Part shown: piece by piece, positions 1 to 46,489 of the stretch
Layout: the number at the start of each line of letters is the position of its first letter
How positions within the stretch are numbered: the stretch's first letter is position 1
Assembly (NCBI RefSeq): GCF_026213295.1
Contig: NC_079424.1
Coordinates: forward strand, 16,104,964-16,168,963
DNA from: Gadus chalcogrammus
Taxonomy: Eukaryota; Chordata; Actinopteri; Gadiformes; Gadidae
DNA length: 64,000 nt
Direction: 5' to 3'
Notes under the pieces: generated by a model
Told to the model about the DNA's origin: nothing
Database searches by the model: none
Seen by the model: the letters and a program-made list of their open reading frames with translations, nothing else
Position numbers and translations under genes: made by a program

Positions 1-881
1 GCACAGTACACACGACTGCATCGGGATGTGTACACCTGCACCATAAACCTTGTTTGTATCAACAATATGCTAATTTGTTCACGTCCCAAATACGCTTGGG
101 CGCAAATGTACATGCCGCATGTCAGGCATTTACTGTAAACGTTACATTTACATAACTCTGGACAAAGGATTGTGTGTGTGTGTGTGTTTGTTTGTTTGTA
201 CACATAAGCATATGTGTGGGTGATTACCATTGATAGGTTGCGGAGTATTATGTAAGGGCCATTAATTCCCACACAGCCTTCCCCTCCCAACAACATTTCC
301 CCCAGAACTGTGGCCTCTCTTCCTCTCCCTCCCCTCCCCCACGACCTGTGACCCCGACCTATCACAGAAGCAAGCAGCTGTCACTAACTCTCACTCAACA
401 GGAACCGATTACTGTCGCGTCCGGTCTGCCGTGAGCACTATCAGGTTCCATTCTTGCCAACCTCTTGTAAGAGTACAAGTCAAAGTCTCCTTTTACGCAT
501 CGGTGTGTTTACAACACGAGCACCAGCTCCCTCTCAGCCAATAGAGCGCAGGGGGTGTTTAGAAGGCCACGCCCTGAAACCCTTATTGTACTATAAGTCC
601 ATAACAATGTCATTATCCTGTAGTCTGCATGACCAGCCAACATGAGGTATGTTCGGCCTGCTCTTGCACGTGAGAAATGACTCGTCGACAGCGGGTTTCG
701 ATTTGTCCGTTTAGCACGGGTTTTGCCCGCATCTTGTTAGGCGCTGCGGACGTGATCACATGTTTCTTTTTAACACTCACCTCAGTTGGCATGGGATTTG
801 CCTTAATTTAAAACCGCCAATATATGTAAAAATGGATGGATTGCTGGTTGAGGTGGCTCAGTATGGCATTGTCACTCAGCG

Positions 882-883
<2 letters not shown>

Positions 884-934
<51 letters not shown>
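884..934 (+). repeat. (GT)n microsatellite
   Basis: About 25 GT units. Confidence 0.96.
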
Positions 935-936
<2 letters not shown>

Positions 937-1819
937 GTGGGTGGGGGGCGAGCCGGCAGTATAAATAGATCTTACATAACAGAGCTTGTTGATGCCAGGA
1001 AAGGGAGAAGGCAGCTCAAGAGGGGAGAGAGGAAAAGGGAGGGAAAGGAGTTTCTCTTTTTTATTAGTTTTTTGCCTTTCCTCGTTTTGCTTCTTTCTTC
1101 CTTCACTTCCTTCTCTTTCATTCCTCCCTTCTTTCTTTCGTTTTTTCCTTATTTTTTCCTCTCCTTTCTTTTCCTTTTTCGTTAAAATGTCTTTCCTCAT
1201 CCTTTCTTTCCTCCTTCTCTCTTTCCTTCTCTCCTTCTCCCAGTGGGAGGTGTAAGCCTTGCATGGCAGAGAAGTATGCCAGCCCACCACTTTCCTCAAG
1301 ACAAACTATTCAGCAGCCAACTGCTGGAATGCGTGCATTGATGAAACAAAACTTGATCAAATCTATTGACACGTTTATTTGCCCCTGAAAATATTTGCAC
1401 GTCCGCCAGAAATACTTCTGAAGTGCGTTGTCCCAAACAAATAATGGAACACAAACATGGCCATCCACCGCATAGAATGTCACTTGGCATACATTTCATT
1501 TCCCAGCCCACCAGGCGTTTAACAAAGAGCGTCTGTAGTGTACTTTGTCCTTGTTTATGGAAGTCTAGTCTCCCGCCTCCTCACCACAGTGGACAGGACC
1601 TTCTGGGCTGCAGGCTACAGCAGGCAGCAGACTCACTGCACATGTTTGTTTCTCCCCCGCGTCGTCATAAGGCAGTCAGGCGTCGATAACATCACGCACC
1701 TTCCTGACTGGAGATGTTTTTTAATGGCTGAGCGATCATGAGGTTCCATTAAACACAGTAATGTCATAAAGCCTGAGGCGTTTCTGCAGCTCTCTACTGC
1801 CCAGAGAGAAGGACTTAAA

Positions 1820-2114
<295 letters not shown>

Positions 2115-3326
2115 ATTGCATAAGTCTTTGCCGATTCATTCCCTAATCAGATAACGATGAAATGAATGACCCCCATCTCGTAAACAAGATTATGTTCACG
2201 GCTCGGACAACATGTTCTGAATAAACATCAAGCAACAAAAACAAGAAAGAAATTAAAAGTGTTTCATAAAACGAACAGAAAGAAAACAACTTTGATTGAC
2301 TTGGAAAGGTATGATCTTATCTGGCCTTTATATACATACTTGACACACTCCTTCGTCCCTTCTGTCAATGTGACTTCAACATTAATTTATATTTCATATT
2401 CAATATTCATCAAGTTTTATTTCATTGTTTTTATTTATATAAAGGCCTTTACTATATCTAGTATATTTTTTATCTAATAATGTTACTCATAGTTTTGTAA
2501 ATAGGTTTATGTCTCGCAGGCTTGACATCCATAAGCACCGCACCTCCTACAGAGGCAACCGTTGCACCTGCAGAAAAGTACACTACTCTTCTTGATTGTG
2601 TGTGTGTGTACGTGTGTGTGTCGGCTCTTGAGACTTGTGTGCGCATCCCTCACCGGGGGGGTTATGTAAGAGACTTTCAAAGGGCCCCCCCTTCACAAAA
2701 AAAAGCAGCCTTTACGTGATAACTCCAGGCCCCCTCTCCCTCCCCCGCCATCCGTTCCAGACTCCTCCTCACACACACTGTCCTGGCACAAAAGAAATTT
2801 GGGGGGCCAGTGGCGCCACCCCACGGCCCACTGGCCCCCCACCCCCCCACCCCCCCCCCCCCCCACCCACCCACACTACACCTCACCAGAGCACCACCCG
2901 CCTCCCTCTGGTGTGATGTAACAGGGCTCTGGCGGAGGTGCCGCGTTTCCCCGCTGCCGCCACTCAGCTGATTACAGCCCTTATGTAACGAGGGATTGGA
3001 GGGGGGAGGGGGGTGCTGTGGCGGAGGGGGGGGGGGGGGGGGATAGAGCAGGGTACTCCCGCGCGTTGCGCAAAAAAACAGTTGCGACAACGATGAAAAG
3101 CACTCTGTGAAGAGAAGGGCGCCGCTGCAGAGGAGTGGTGTTGGATCACGTATCACACTGCCCGTCTCTCCTGTTGAAGCCTCTCACAAAGCCTGCTGTG
3201 GTTGCAGGAACACACCAAGCAGTTATGTTTGAACCATTTTCGGTGTATTTGCATTTGAATGCAAATGTGTATTTAATTATTATTTGCTTGTTTATGTTTG
3301 CTAATTGATGTTATGTATGTCTTTTG

Positions 3327-3333
<7 letters not shown>

Positions 3334-3387
<54 letters not shown>
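3334..3387 (+). repeat. (TA)n microsatellite
   Basis: About 26 TA units. Confidence 0.96.
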
Positions 3388-3389
<2 letters not shown>

Positions 3390-4178
3390 ATTGTATAATA
3401 TACCGTCGATTATAAGTTCAAATGTAAGAAGCCTATTTGTTGAAGTGGGCATGTGCTGATGTGTGGTTGCAGGCACATATGCACGTGGATGCATGCTTGT
3501 GTGTCTGTGTGTGTGGGTGTGTGTGTGCCCGTGTGTGCACATAGTCTCCAGGGAAGCCTCCTGCTTTGCCCCCAGGCCAGGGAGCAGATGGAGTGAGTTC
3601 AGGTTAGAACAGTGCTGGCCCTTCAGCGTGTTTTCCCCACCGTAAAGGAAAGCAGTCATTATGTAACTCCTCTCCCGCGTGAGCTCGCAGCCTTCCACAG
3701 AACCAGGGCTGAACCAACACCCTAAGAACTGTCCCTGAGCTGTTTACCACAGTCAAATGCAGAGTTCACGAGAATACTCTGCAACACGCGAGCCTTACTG
3801 TACAATACACCGGGTCACATGTTGTAAGTGTTGCGTTGAGCCTAAGATAAGATAGGATAACATCAGATGCACTTTATCACACGCAGTCAAGACAGTAAAA
3901 TAATGAAGGAGTTGAGAATATGCTAAAATAAAGAAAGCTGAGAATAATCATGCATACATGAGTGGTATAAATAATTACAAAATACAAGTGCAACATGACA
4001 ACCTGGCTGTAAATAAAAATGAAAAGTTTAGATAGTAGAAACAGAAATACTAACTGCTCATGAATGACATGCATCTACATAAGATTATAATTGCAATTGT
4101 CAATGTAGATAACAGCTCCAACAGCTCAATAACAAAATGTATAACAAACGTGTACGACTCTCCTCCGTCTCCACGCAG

Positions 4179-37878
<33,700 letters not shown>

Positions 37879-39085
37879 CGACCACTTGACCCAACACGAC
37901 CACCCAGTGAGGGGGCGACTGCCGATGGACTGCCGAGCCTCTGCTCTGGGTGTCTGTGCGGTGTGATCCGCATAGCTACAGCTAATAATGGTATGAAACG
38001 TTTTAGAGAAACACAAGTAGGTTAGTTACGGTATCATGTCTTATAATGTCTAGCCCGTGCTCGTGGTGACTCCATCCGGTACGACTCAGTAAGCCTAATG
38101 TATGTGGCCCTACGAGGGCCCGCGGTGCCAAGTGCTGTTCTATGTAGAGACGAATGGGATTTTTGTTCGATACATGGCCTTTACTGAATGAACTTGAACG
38201 ACGGAGAAGCCGAATGGACTGGAAAGTTACACGAAAAGTCCCATTTCAAGCTTTTTTTTCTAACGGTTTAAGCAGTATTTATTAACTTTTCTTCTTTGTC
38301 TTTTGGTGCAATACTCAATCTTATGCAACCTTCATATATGTGGACTTGAGTCTTGAATTGTTTTGTAAGGGTTGAGAGCTTGCACTCTTCTGTCGTGTCA
38401 TGTTTGTCTCAAATAGCCCTCGGTAGGAGATATGTTGAATTAAATCCTAATATAGAAGTGATAATAATAATATAAATTATAATTATATGCCAGCCCAATT
38501 TTTATTATTTTTATTTCAATTACATTTATTTAATTTCTTTGCTGTGTATATTGCAAACAATTCAAAGGCACTCAAGATAGTTTACTGTGTCATATATATA
38601 TATATGAAAAAAAAACATATATATATATATATATATATATTTTTTTTAATATATATCTATACCTTTGTTTGTCCAATGCTGTCTTATCTGAAAGCTTGTT
38701 TTATGATGATCTTATATATTTATGTGTGTCAGTGCTGCTAATACATTATGCTCAGGAGTTTACAGCTAATAATGAATCATTAGAATATGACCAAAATGCG
38801 TCTCACATTTTTTGTATGTGCCTTTTTATTATTTTTCCCATAACAGTGGAAATGTAGTTTATCTTGCATAGATGCAAAGTCTTAATTATCAAAAACTGTA
38901 TTTAATATGTTTTTGTTTATTTATTAGTTTATTTATTAATTTACGGAATTGCTTTATGAGTGGGGCAGTATTTTTGTAAGTGTACATACAACCATTGCTT
39001 AAACCATTGCTTTTGTATACTGTAAGTAGTACATTTCCAGGAGAATAAAAAATGGAAATAAATGCAAAAAAAGCCACAATATTTC
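37879..39085 (+). other. itpr1: itpr1 3' UTR (inferred extent)
   Basis: Non-coding sequence after the stop. Two AATAAA hexamers at 39044-39049 and 39057-39062 are plausible poly(A) signals, giving a UTR of about 1.2 kb. It contains a (TA)n/poly-T stretch at 38589-38660. The true end is not visible from sequence alone. Confidence 0.5.
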
Positions 39086-40560
39086 CATTCTAAGCAGTGT
39101 CAATTTGTACATTAAAGTAGAAGTATTTATTTAATTGTATGCAACTATCCTGTGCTTCTTGAGTTTGGGTTTGGCATGCATAGTGGATCTAAAGAGTTAA
39201 CTCAAATGATAATGACGGTGTTTAAAAGCATAACAACCACTTGATATCAGAGTTTCTGTTTCACAGTGAAAGGGTGGTAATGACTTCACATGTTTTCTTT
39301 CAGACGCGTTACTTTAGCCTACTTACTAAATGCTGTTGGCCCACGCTTGTTGTCGGCAAGCAATGTGAAACTGGGTAAACAATAACAACCACGACAAATA
39401 ATGAACTTATCTATGTTTGGTTAAAACGTGAGTTACAACGACTAGTTTTAAAAGGCTCGGGATATTGTTTACATTTTAAATAAGAGTTAACCTATGCAAA
39501 AAGAAGCAATAGACAAGAGGTACAAAAAAAGTTGTCTAAATATGAAGCCTAAAATATAGCCTAAAAGTAATTCCATCTGTCCTTATACGGCCTGATTTTT
39601 TTTTTTTTTTGATGTGCACGACAACTATATTCAGCTTAACCTCTAGTGTTTTGATATTATGAGTCCTCTAAAACACGTCAGCACTATTGTAAGCCACACA
39701 TTTCACCTTAAGAAGGACAATATGTTTACGCTGAAACTGGGGTTCCTTCGAAATAATCTGTCTTCTTTGGGACCCCTGTAAACTCTTATTAGGCTATCGC
39801 CTCATAGGCGTCTCGTCTCGAGCGGGGACATGGGGTGATGTGTCTGTGACCCTACCAGACAGCAGTCGCTCCCATCCCATGCGGTGCGTGCGGATGACGT
39901 CAACGGCAGAGCTGCTCTGCTCCTTGTTACTTGAGCGGCCATGAGGAGCTCAACGTGACAGCTCAGCGCGAGCAGCCCGCCGCCGCCGTTCACATTCTCC
40001 TCTCGCCGCATGTGCACGTGTAGCAGCAGACGAGTACAGTATGAGAGGGCACGCTTCGACAAGCAAGCAGCGCACATGTAAAACAAATAATAAAAAAATA
40101 AAGACCTGAAGAACGTGATGGATAGATACGTAAAACTTATCTGTGAGCGGAATATGTTCAAACGTAGCGTGTGACTATGCCGATGCGCATTGAAGTCATT
40201 TTATGGCCAATATGGGCTATAGCTTTTTATTTGCAAACTCTTTAATATTGAACATGGTATATGTTGAAGGGTTCCTCGAAAATTAAAAGATACATTTTAG
40301 TCTTTGTCAGTAGCTCTTTGCGCGCAATTAGGCTATATATGTTGGTTATGGTTGTAATTATTTATTCAAGCCAATTTGGGTATAGCTTAGTCTAAAGTGT
40401 TATTCTGCGACTATTCTTATTCCCACTCACATGCTACAGCCTAGATGTTAATGTTCCAGCTATCTTTATTTTTCATTAATAAAAACAAATTGACAGGAAT
40501 TGGGCAGGACAGTTTCAAGACGACGCGAAACATTCTGCCCTAATTTTTTTTTTAGTAAAT
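39086..40560. other. intergenic, itpr1 to bhlhe40
   Basis: AT-rich to about 39800. A GC-richer block with several CpGs lies at 39810-40030, just distal to the bhlhe40 promoter. I see no gene. Confidence 0.55.
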
Positions 40561-41126
40561 AGAGTGGCTGCGCACGTTCCGCTCTAACTGCGTAGCTGAG
40601 AGCGTGGTGGTACACGAGACACCTCCCGCTAGAATGGGGGGAGGGCCAAGCTCGTGCAGATCCTCCTTGTTATTACTCACAGCAGAAAAAGGGGCCGTGC
40701 TCCTCGAGGGTTGAAAGCGCCGTCCAACACGTGAGCCTCATGTGACTCGAGCTGGGTCATTATCCGACAGAGGGAGAGAGAGAGACGTGCCTGTAGTCAC
40801 AGGGTTTATTTAACACGTAGTCAAAACCGCCCTACTCTCTCACACATCTAGTCGGGGCGTGGAGCTGCTGTAAACTATTGCCGTGTCTGGAGCTCAGAGT
40901 GACAACATCGCATGTGCTTGCAAAGTGCTGCGGTCTGAAGCGGGAATGTACATTGAAAACAAATCTAGATTCTTCTTATTAATAACTGGATTATTTTAGT
41001 TTTTGGTTTCTTGACAGCCGACTACATTTTTTGCATTTTGACGTCTGACATAGATAGATAGACGCGCATTATCAACATTAAGGGATATTTTGTTTATTAT
41101 TTCTGCCGGAACATTTTGGGAGAGAT
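40561..41126 (+). promoter_or_regulatory. bhlhe40: bhlhe40 promoter and 5' UTR region
   Basis: CpG-rich segment ahead of the start codon. It carries a CACGTG E-box (40728-40733) and, five bases on, TCATGTGAC (40738-40746), then an ACGTG HIF-type core (40785-40789) and CACGTAG. BHLHE40 is known to be driven by CLOCK:BMAL1, HIF and MiT-family factors through such sites. No clear TATA box is visible, and the transcription start is not determined. Confidence 0.65.
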
Positions 41127-43456
41127 ATGGAGAGGATTACAAGTGCGCAGCCGCCTCCTTGTTTGCCAAAACACCCGTCGCTAGAGATAGCAGACATGCA
41201 AGGGTAAGTGTTTATTTTATTTTTGTTTAATAATTGTTATTGTCTGTTTCTGCAGTTTATTTTCCATTGGCATGTTTGAAACTTTGTTTTGAGATCATTT
41301 AAAATACTTGTGCATGATCTGAATTTAATATCACAACAAAAACCACATATTGATAACCATTAATATTTTTTTGTCCCCATAGAATGGAGTATCCCATGTA
41401 CATGTACAAACCCAGAAGAGGTTTGAAGCGTGGGGATAACAGCAAGGTAAAGAGAAGTTTAACTATTTAGGCCTACAATATCTCACGTTTCCTTTCTTTC
41501 TCTCGGTGACACCGTCCTTTGTTTATGGATTAATTCATACGAATTCTTAATACATTCTTCTTTATTTCCAACCTCATAGGAAACATACAAGTTGCCTCAC
41601 CGATTGATTGAGAAGAAAAGGCGTGACAGAATCAACGAATGCATCGCACAGTTGAAGGACTTGTTGCCAGAACACCTAAAGCTTACAGTGAGTGTGAGTT
41701 TTTATCTTCGTTATATCTCTCAACTGTGACCGACAACAGACAATTCTGAGACAGTACATATCGGATGAATGCTCGTTGCTTTACAGTTCTGCTCACTATA
41801 TTCGTTTTTATTTCATTCGTATTACCCCCATGCAAAATAAAATGTGAAATACACTAGTATTAAATGATAAAAAAATAATGCTTTATTGTTTGACAGACAT
41901 GTGCATGTTGTCCCGCCCGCGCGCGCGTGTGTGTGTATGTGCGAAAAGCATGGCATGGCTTCCCAACCCCGTTGCGGAGGGCTTATCCTCTGTTCAGCTG
42001 CTGAACGTGTTGCATAAGAAAGATCAACATGCTTATCGTAGGTCTTCCTGTTTTAGACGCTGGGTCATTTGGAAAAAGCGGTGGTGCTGGAGCTGACTCT
42101 GAAGCACGTGAAAGACCTGAGCATTGTGCTCGAGCAACAGCAGCAGAAAATCATTGCCCTGCAGAACGGTCTGCAAATTGGTATGTTTACAGTCTCATAA
42201 ACTTGGAAATATATACAATTACGCACACACACACACGGGTGTTTTGAGTCAAACATTACAAAATAATGTAAATACATGGTAATAATGACGAATACATTAC
42301 ACTTTTAGAGGTGCTCGAAGACATTTTGAACACCTTATGACACAACAATCTAACCACAAAACATTTTTTGTTCAAGCAAAAAACCAAAACCTACAGGTTG
42401 ATCCGGTGCGGTGTAGCCTAATCTGGTGAATATAATGTGGTGATCTAACCACCTTCGTTCCTTCCAGGCGAGCAGGGAGGCGATGCGGCAGAGAACGGCG
42501 AGGAGATGTTCCGCTCCGGCTTCCACCTCTGCGCTAAGGAGGTCCTGCAATACCTGGCCAATCAGGACAGCAGCCGAGACCTGAGCTCCTCCCACCTCAT
42601 CAGCCACATCCACAAGGTGGCGTCCGACGTCCTGCAACATCCCGTGAGCCCACGGCAAACCGCCCACTCCTCCTCCTCCTCCTCCTCTTCCTCCTCCGGC
42701 TCGGCCCGCCACCAAGCTGCGGAGACACCGGAGAGAGGCACCGGCCGCCAGCCCCCGGCGCGTGTTCCCGAGGGCCACGCCATGAACTGCGTCCCCGTCA
42801 TCCAGAGGACTAACGCCCACGGAGGGCACAGCGAGCAGAGCGGGAGCGACACAGACACGGACAGCGGTTACGGCGGCGAGCACGAGAAGCTGCAGCGGAC
42901 CGTGTGCCGCGGCGAGGACGGCGGCTCGCTCAAGCCGACGGCCGCGTCCGACAGCAGCGCCATCAAACAGGAGGACCGCCACCACCACCATCACCAGGAC
43001 GGCCAGGACGACGAGGCGCCCGGAGCCAAAAGGTCCAGGTGTGACTCCTCCGAGGACGAGAGCCTCTCCGCTCAGCTCGGGGCCGGCTCCGGCTACATGA
43101 GCTTCGCCCCCAACCAGCCTCCCTTCTGCATGCCCTTCTACCTCATCCCGTCCGCCGCGGCCGCCGCTGCCGCCTACCTGCCCATGCTGGAGAAGTGCTG
43201 GTACTCCGGGGGCATGCCCGTCATGTACCCACCGGGCATGACGGTGGGCTCCGCTGGCAGCTTGCAGCCAGAAGCACTCTCCTCATCCCCCTCTACCTCC
43301 TCCTCCTCCTCCCCCTCTTCCTCCTCCTCCTCTCTGGTAAGGTCCCCCAGGGCTGGTTCCCCGGCACAACAGCACCAGACCCCCAACATGGAGTCCCCCG
43401 CTCTCCGGCACGCCCTCAAACAGATTCCCCACTTAAGCACGGAAACCAAAGACTAA
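41127..43456 (+). CDS. bhlhe40: basic helix-loop-helix family member e40 (DEC1)
   Basis: Nuclear transcriptional repressor of the circadian clock and the hypoxia response; it binds CACGTG E-boxes. Exons: 41127-41203, 41383-41446, 41580-41687, 42057-42180, 42468-43456; phases agree and the product is 453 residues (human 412). The start MERITSAQPPP matches the family. The bHLH lies at about residues 50-107 (ETYKLPHRLIEKKRRDRIN, LKDLLPEHLKLT, TLGHLEKAVVLELTLKHVK); the Pro in the basic region, typical of the hairy/DEC group, is present. The Orange domain is about 139-182 (MFRSGFHLCAKEVLQYLAN). Conserved C-terminal marks are CVPVIQRT, SGSDTDTDSGYGGE, PPFCMPFYLIPS, YLPMLEKCWY and the terminal ETKD. 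The extra length is serine, histidine and alanine runs in the last exon. The last exon is strongly GC-rich at third positions, unlike exons 1-4. bhlhe41 is excluded by the tail and by linkage. Confidence 0.97.
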
Positions 43457-44845
43457 AACTGTTTTGCTTTTTTTTTTATCTTGTTATAATTTGTATTATT
43501 ATTTTGGTTGAAATCCTGCCCACCGAATGTTGAGAACTTGACCCGCTGGAAAATATCAACGAGAGATATGGACAATAAGACACTGGTACCCGTCTACCAC
43601 CGCAGTTTGCCCCATCAAATCTCTCCCTCTCTCCCTCTCTTTCTCTTGAGGGTCCAGGCCTCTTGTGGTCCCCTTCGTTCATGGTGCGCTCGCGATAGAC
43701 TGAAGGGTAACAATAATCAGTTGTTGAATCGTGAACGCTCTCCTCATTCTTATTGTTTACAGATCACCTGTTGTGTAGCTCTGAAACACTGTGATGACGA
43801 CTAGTTCAAAGTTGAAAAAAGTGAAGAAGTCAGGAGAGTTTTTATTATTAGAATCGGTTTTTGTTTTGTTCAGCCTGGTTTCTCTACACTTTGTGATGAA
43901 TGTCAATAGCCAACCCATAATGTGATGCAGTGAAAATGCCCACCCACCGTAAATCATATGGGCTTGCGCACATAACGGGTCTGTAAAGAATGTTAGATGT
44001 CGAACAAAAAGAAGCCCTCCCCAAGATAGATGCTGCTTCGAGGAGTTCATGATTATTACCTGCTGTTGATAGCTGAGCTGAGCTGTTCTTGTATTGCTAT
44101 TCTCTTGCATAAACTCTCCCAGGGACAACAACAGGACCATTCTTAAGGACTAGAATGTTACCAAGTAATGTCTGGTACAACGCTAGCCAGAGATTTTTGT
44201 CATGCATTTCATCCATAAACTACCTTGCGGCTATAAGGTCAAACAATGGTTTATTGTACTCAGCGGGATGGTATATCCACCCACCAGCCACGGTGGTTTG
44301 TGTCTGTTGAACGATGTACACCATATGTTTTTTTACATTAGAATTAGTTTGTGACACGTTATTATTTGTGCAACTAGATGGGAGTTCCTTTGAACTAAAG
44401 TATTATAATAACTTTTTGTTAAAACTTTTATTTCAACTTGTACATCTTTATTTTTGATACGTGACCCACTGAGTGTATTTGCGTTGTAACTAGGGAGAGA
44501 GAGGGAGTTCAAGGTTTGTTCGCTGTATGCCAAGGAAAACACGTTAGTAGCATTGTGCTAAAGCCGCGGATCTGCATCATGCTAACACATCTCTAGTCTA
44601 TTGCCTTTTGCTTGTTTAAAGCAGACACAAGTCTCAATGTATTTACACTAAATCAAATGTCTGTGACAAAGAGCGTGAATGTATAATGTTCAAAACAAAA
44701 ATAATAGTTTTGTAAAGATGAAAGAGGTACTGGATATTTTATTTTAAGATGTAACACAGGGTGGTTTGTTGTATATATTTTGTCTATAAAGTATTGTTGA
44801 TATACATTAAAAAATATTAATAAAGTTTTTTTCCTCATGTGGAAT
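43457..44845 (+). other. bhlhe40: bhlhe40 3' UTR
   Basis: AT-rich non-coding sequence after the TAA. A poly(A) signal AATAAA at 44819-44824 sits about 1.36 kb downstream, followed by a T-rich element, giving a UTR length typical for this gene. Confidence 0.75.
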
Positions 44846-46489
44846 TATGTGTTTGTATTTGGATATGGTTCCAACCATCAAAACCCTCAGCTCCTGAAAA
44901 CACACAAACTTGCATAACAAGACTTACATAACTTATAGAACAGCCGTTCCTCTGTAAATCAATACTGAGCCTCAAATTACAGCTCTGCCACAAGTCCACA
45001 CTCAGGGCATTTTCATTAGTTACAAACAAAGATGTAAAGGGTCATATTATTGTTGCAGATTTGAAATATTAAAAGTCAATTTGATAGACTTATATGATAC
45101 TATAGTGTTTAAGCGGGGAATTTCTTTGAATCATCTTTATAATAACAAAGTCATGTTAAGGCACGTGATTCAAGGATATACTCAAAAGCAAGTTCCTCTC
45201 TCATGTTAATAACTATATTTTTCTGTATTACTAAATTAGCAAAATCCTAGAAATAAAATAGTTACAGGATATTTATGATTTAGCCAATCTTTGAGGAATT
45301 AGAGGATGAAGCCTATTTGTTAAAACATTGAAATGGGCATTGAATGGTTAGGAGGGTGGATTAAGCCTAAGAGCACATGAGGCAACTGTGAACTTCATTA
45401 TTAAATGATAATGACACCACCTAAGTATTATGAATACTTTAAAGTCTAATTCAGCTGTTGTCTGTAAGCTTTCAATATTATATTAAAAAATAAATGGCTT
45501 TGTTTTCATTTTGCAATAAAAAGAAAAATAATGCAGATCCCATTGACAAAGTTGGAACAGCATCAGAATCCAATGATCAGAATAACTGTACAGCCATCGT
45601 GGTGGTTCATATATAAGGTGCGCTCGCCCCCTTGTGTTGATATGATACGACACAGTCAACGGTCACCTACGCACGAGCGTATGTCATCATGGGTCGGGGG
45701 CATCGGGGCAGGACATTTAGATTTCATCTAGTCATAGCGATATCATGTTGATTGTTTAATTAATCGTTTTAGCATTGTTGTTTTGTCAAAGTGGTTTAAA
45801 TTTGCAAAGTAGCAGATGCCTCATCTATCAATATAAATGCTTTAAGCTTCTGTACGTCTTATAGCTGCACTGAATTGAGAATGTCGACTGAAAGATCAAG
45901 GCCATCATATGTTTTAATTGTTATATTTTGACAATGTTTAATTTAGGACTACTACGTAGTCAATAACTTAGTAACCCTATATGTTACTGTTTCGCAGCTG
46001 GATCCAAACATGCTGTGAGTTAACATCTGATCTTGTAAGGAATTTGTTAATTCAAATACACTTTCGATACTTAAAAATAAATAAAGATCACTTCAATAAG
46101 TGTAAGTCATTTCTCGCGTCAATTTCATCCCAGCCGGCAAGGGGCACACTTCCTATTAGGGGGTAAATAGCCTAAGCTTGGCACGAAATCTGTCTTCCCA
46201 TAATAAGCAAACGCTAGTTAGCCTACCTCATTCAAAAGGCCAGAATCACAATACAAAATTACAACACATGTCGATAGCCATGTCGATATCAGCCGATATG
46301 TCAGCACAATCCAAGTTGTAGCCAATCTTTAGCTACAACACAACACTCAACCCATTCAAAATAATTGAATAATAATGTGCCCTACGTCAGGCCACCCGTT
46401 ACTACCCCAAAACACTTAAGTCTTCGGGACGCAAACCTCTGCACATTTCCTTACGCTTTTGTTTTTCGACTCCTGGATAGAGACATAGC
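44846..46489. other. intergenic, bhlhe40 to naaa
   Basis: AT-rich single-copy-looking sequence. No open frame of interest and no recognisable repeat; the naaa promoter must lie at the right-hand end but I see no distinct element there. Confidence 0.55.

Noticed and set aside
808..1299. Long open frames of Cys-Val, Thr-His, Arg-Glu, Ser-Leu over (GT), (CA), (GA), (TC) arrays
   Set aside because: They are translations of simple repeats, present throughout the window (for example 10774-11146, 15718-16315, 17440-17756, 25082-25315), with no unique protein content.
42506..43456. Single-exon 316-residue protein
   Set aside because: It is only the in-frame ATG part of the last bhlhe40 exon; four upstream exons join in phase.
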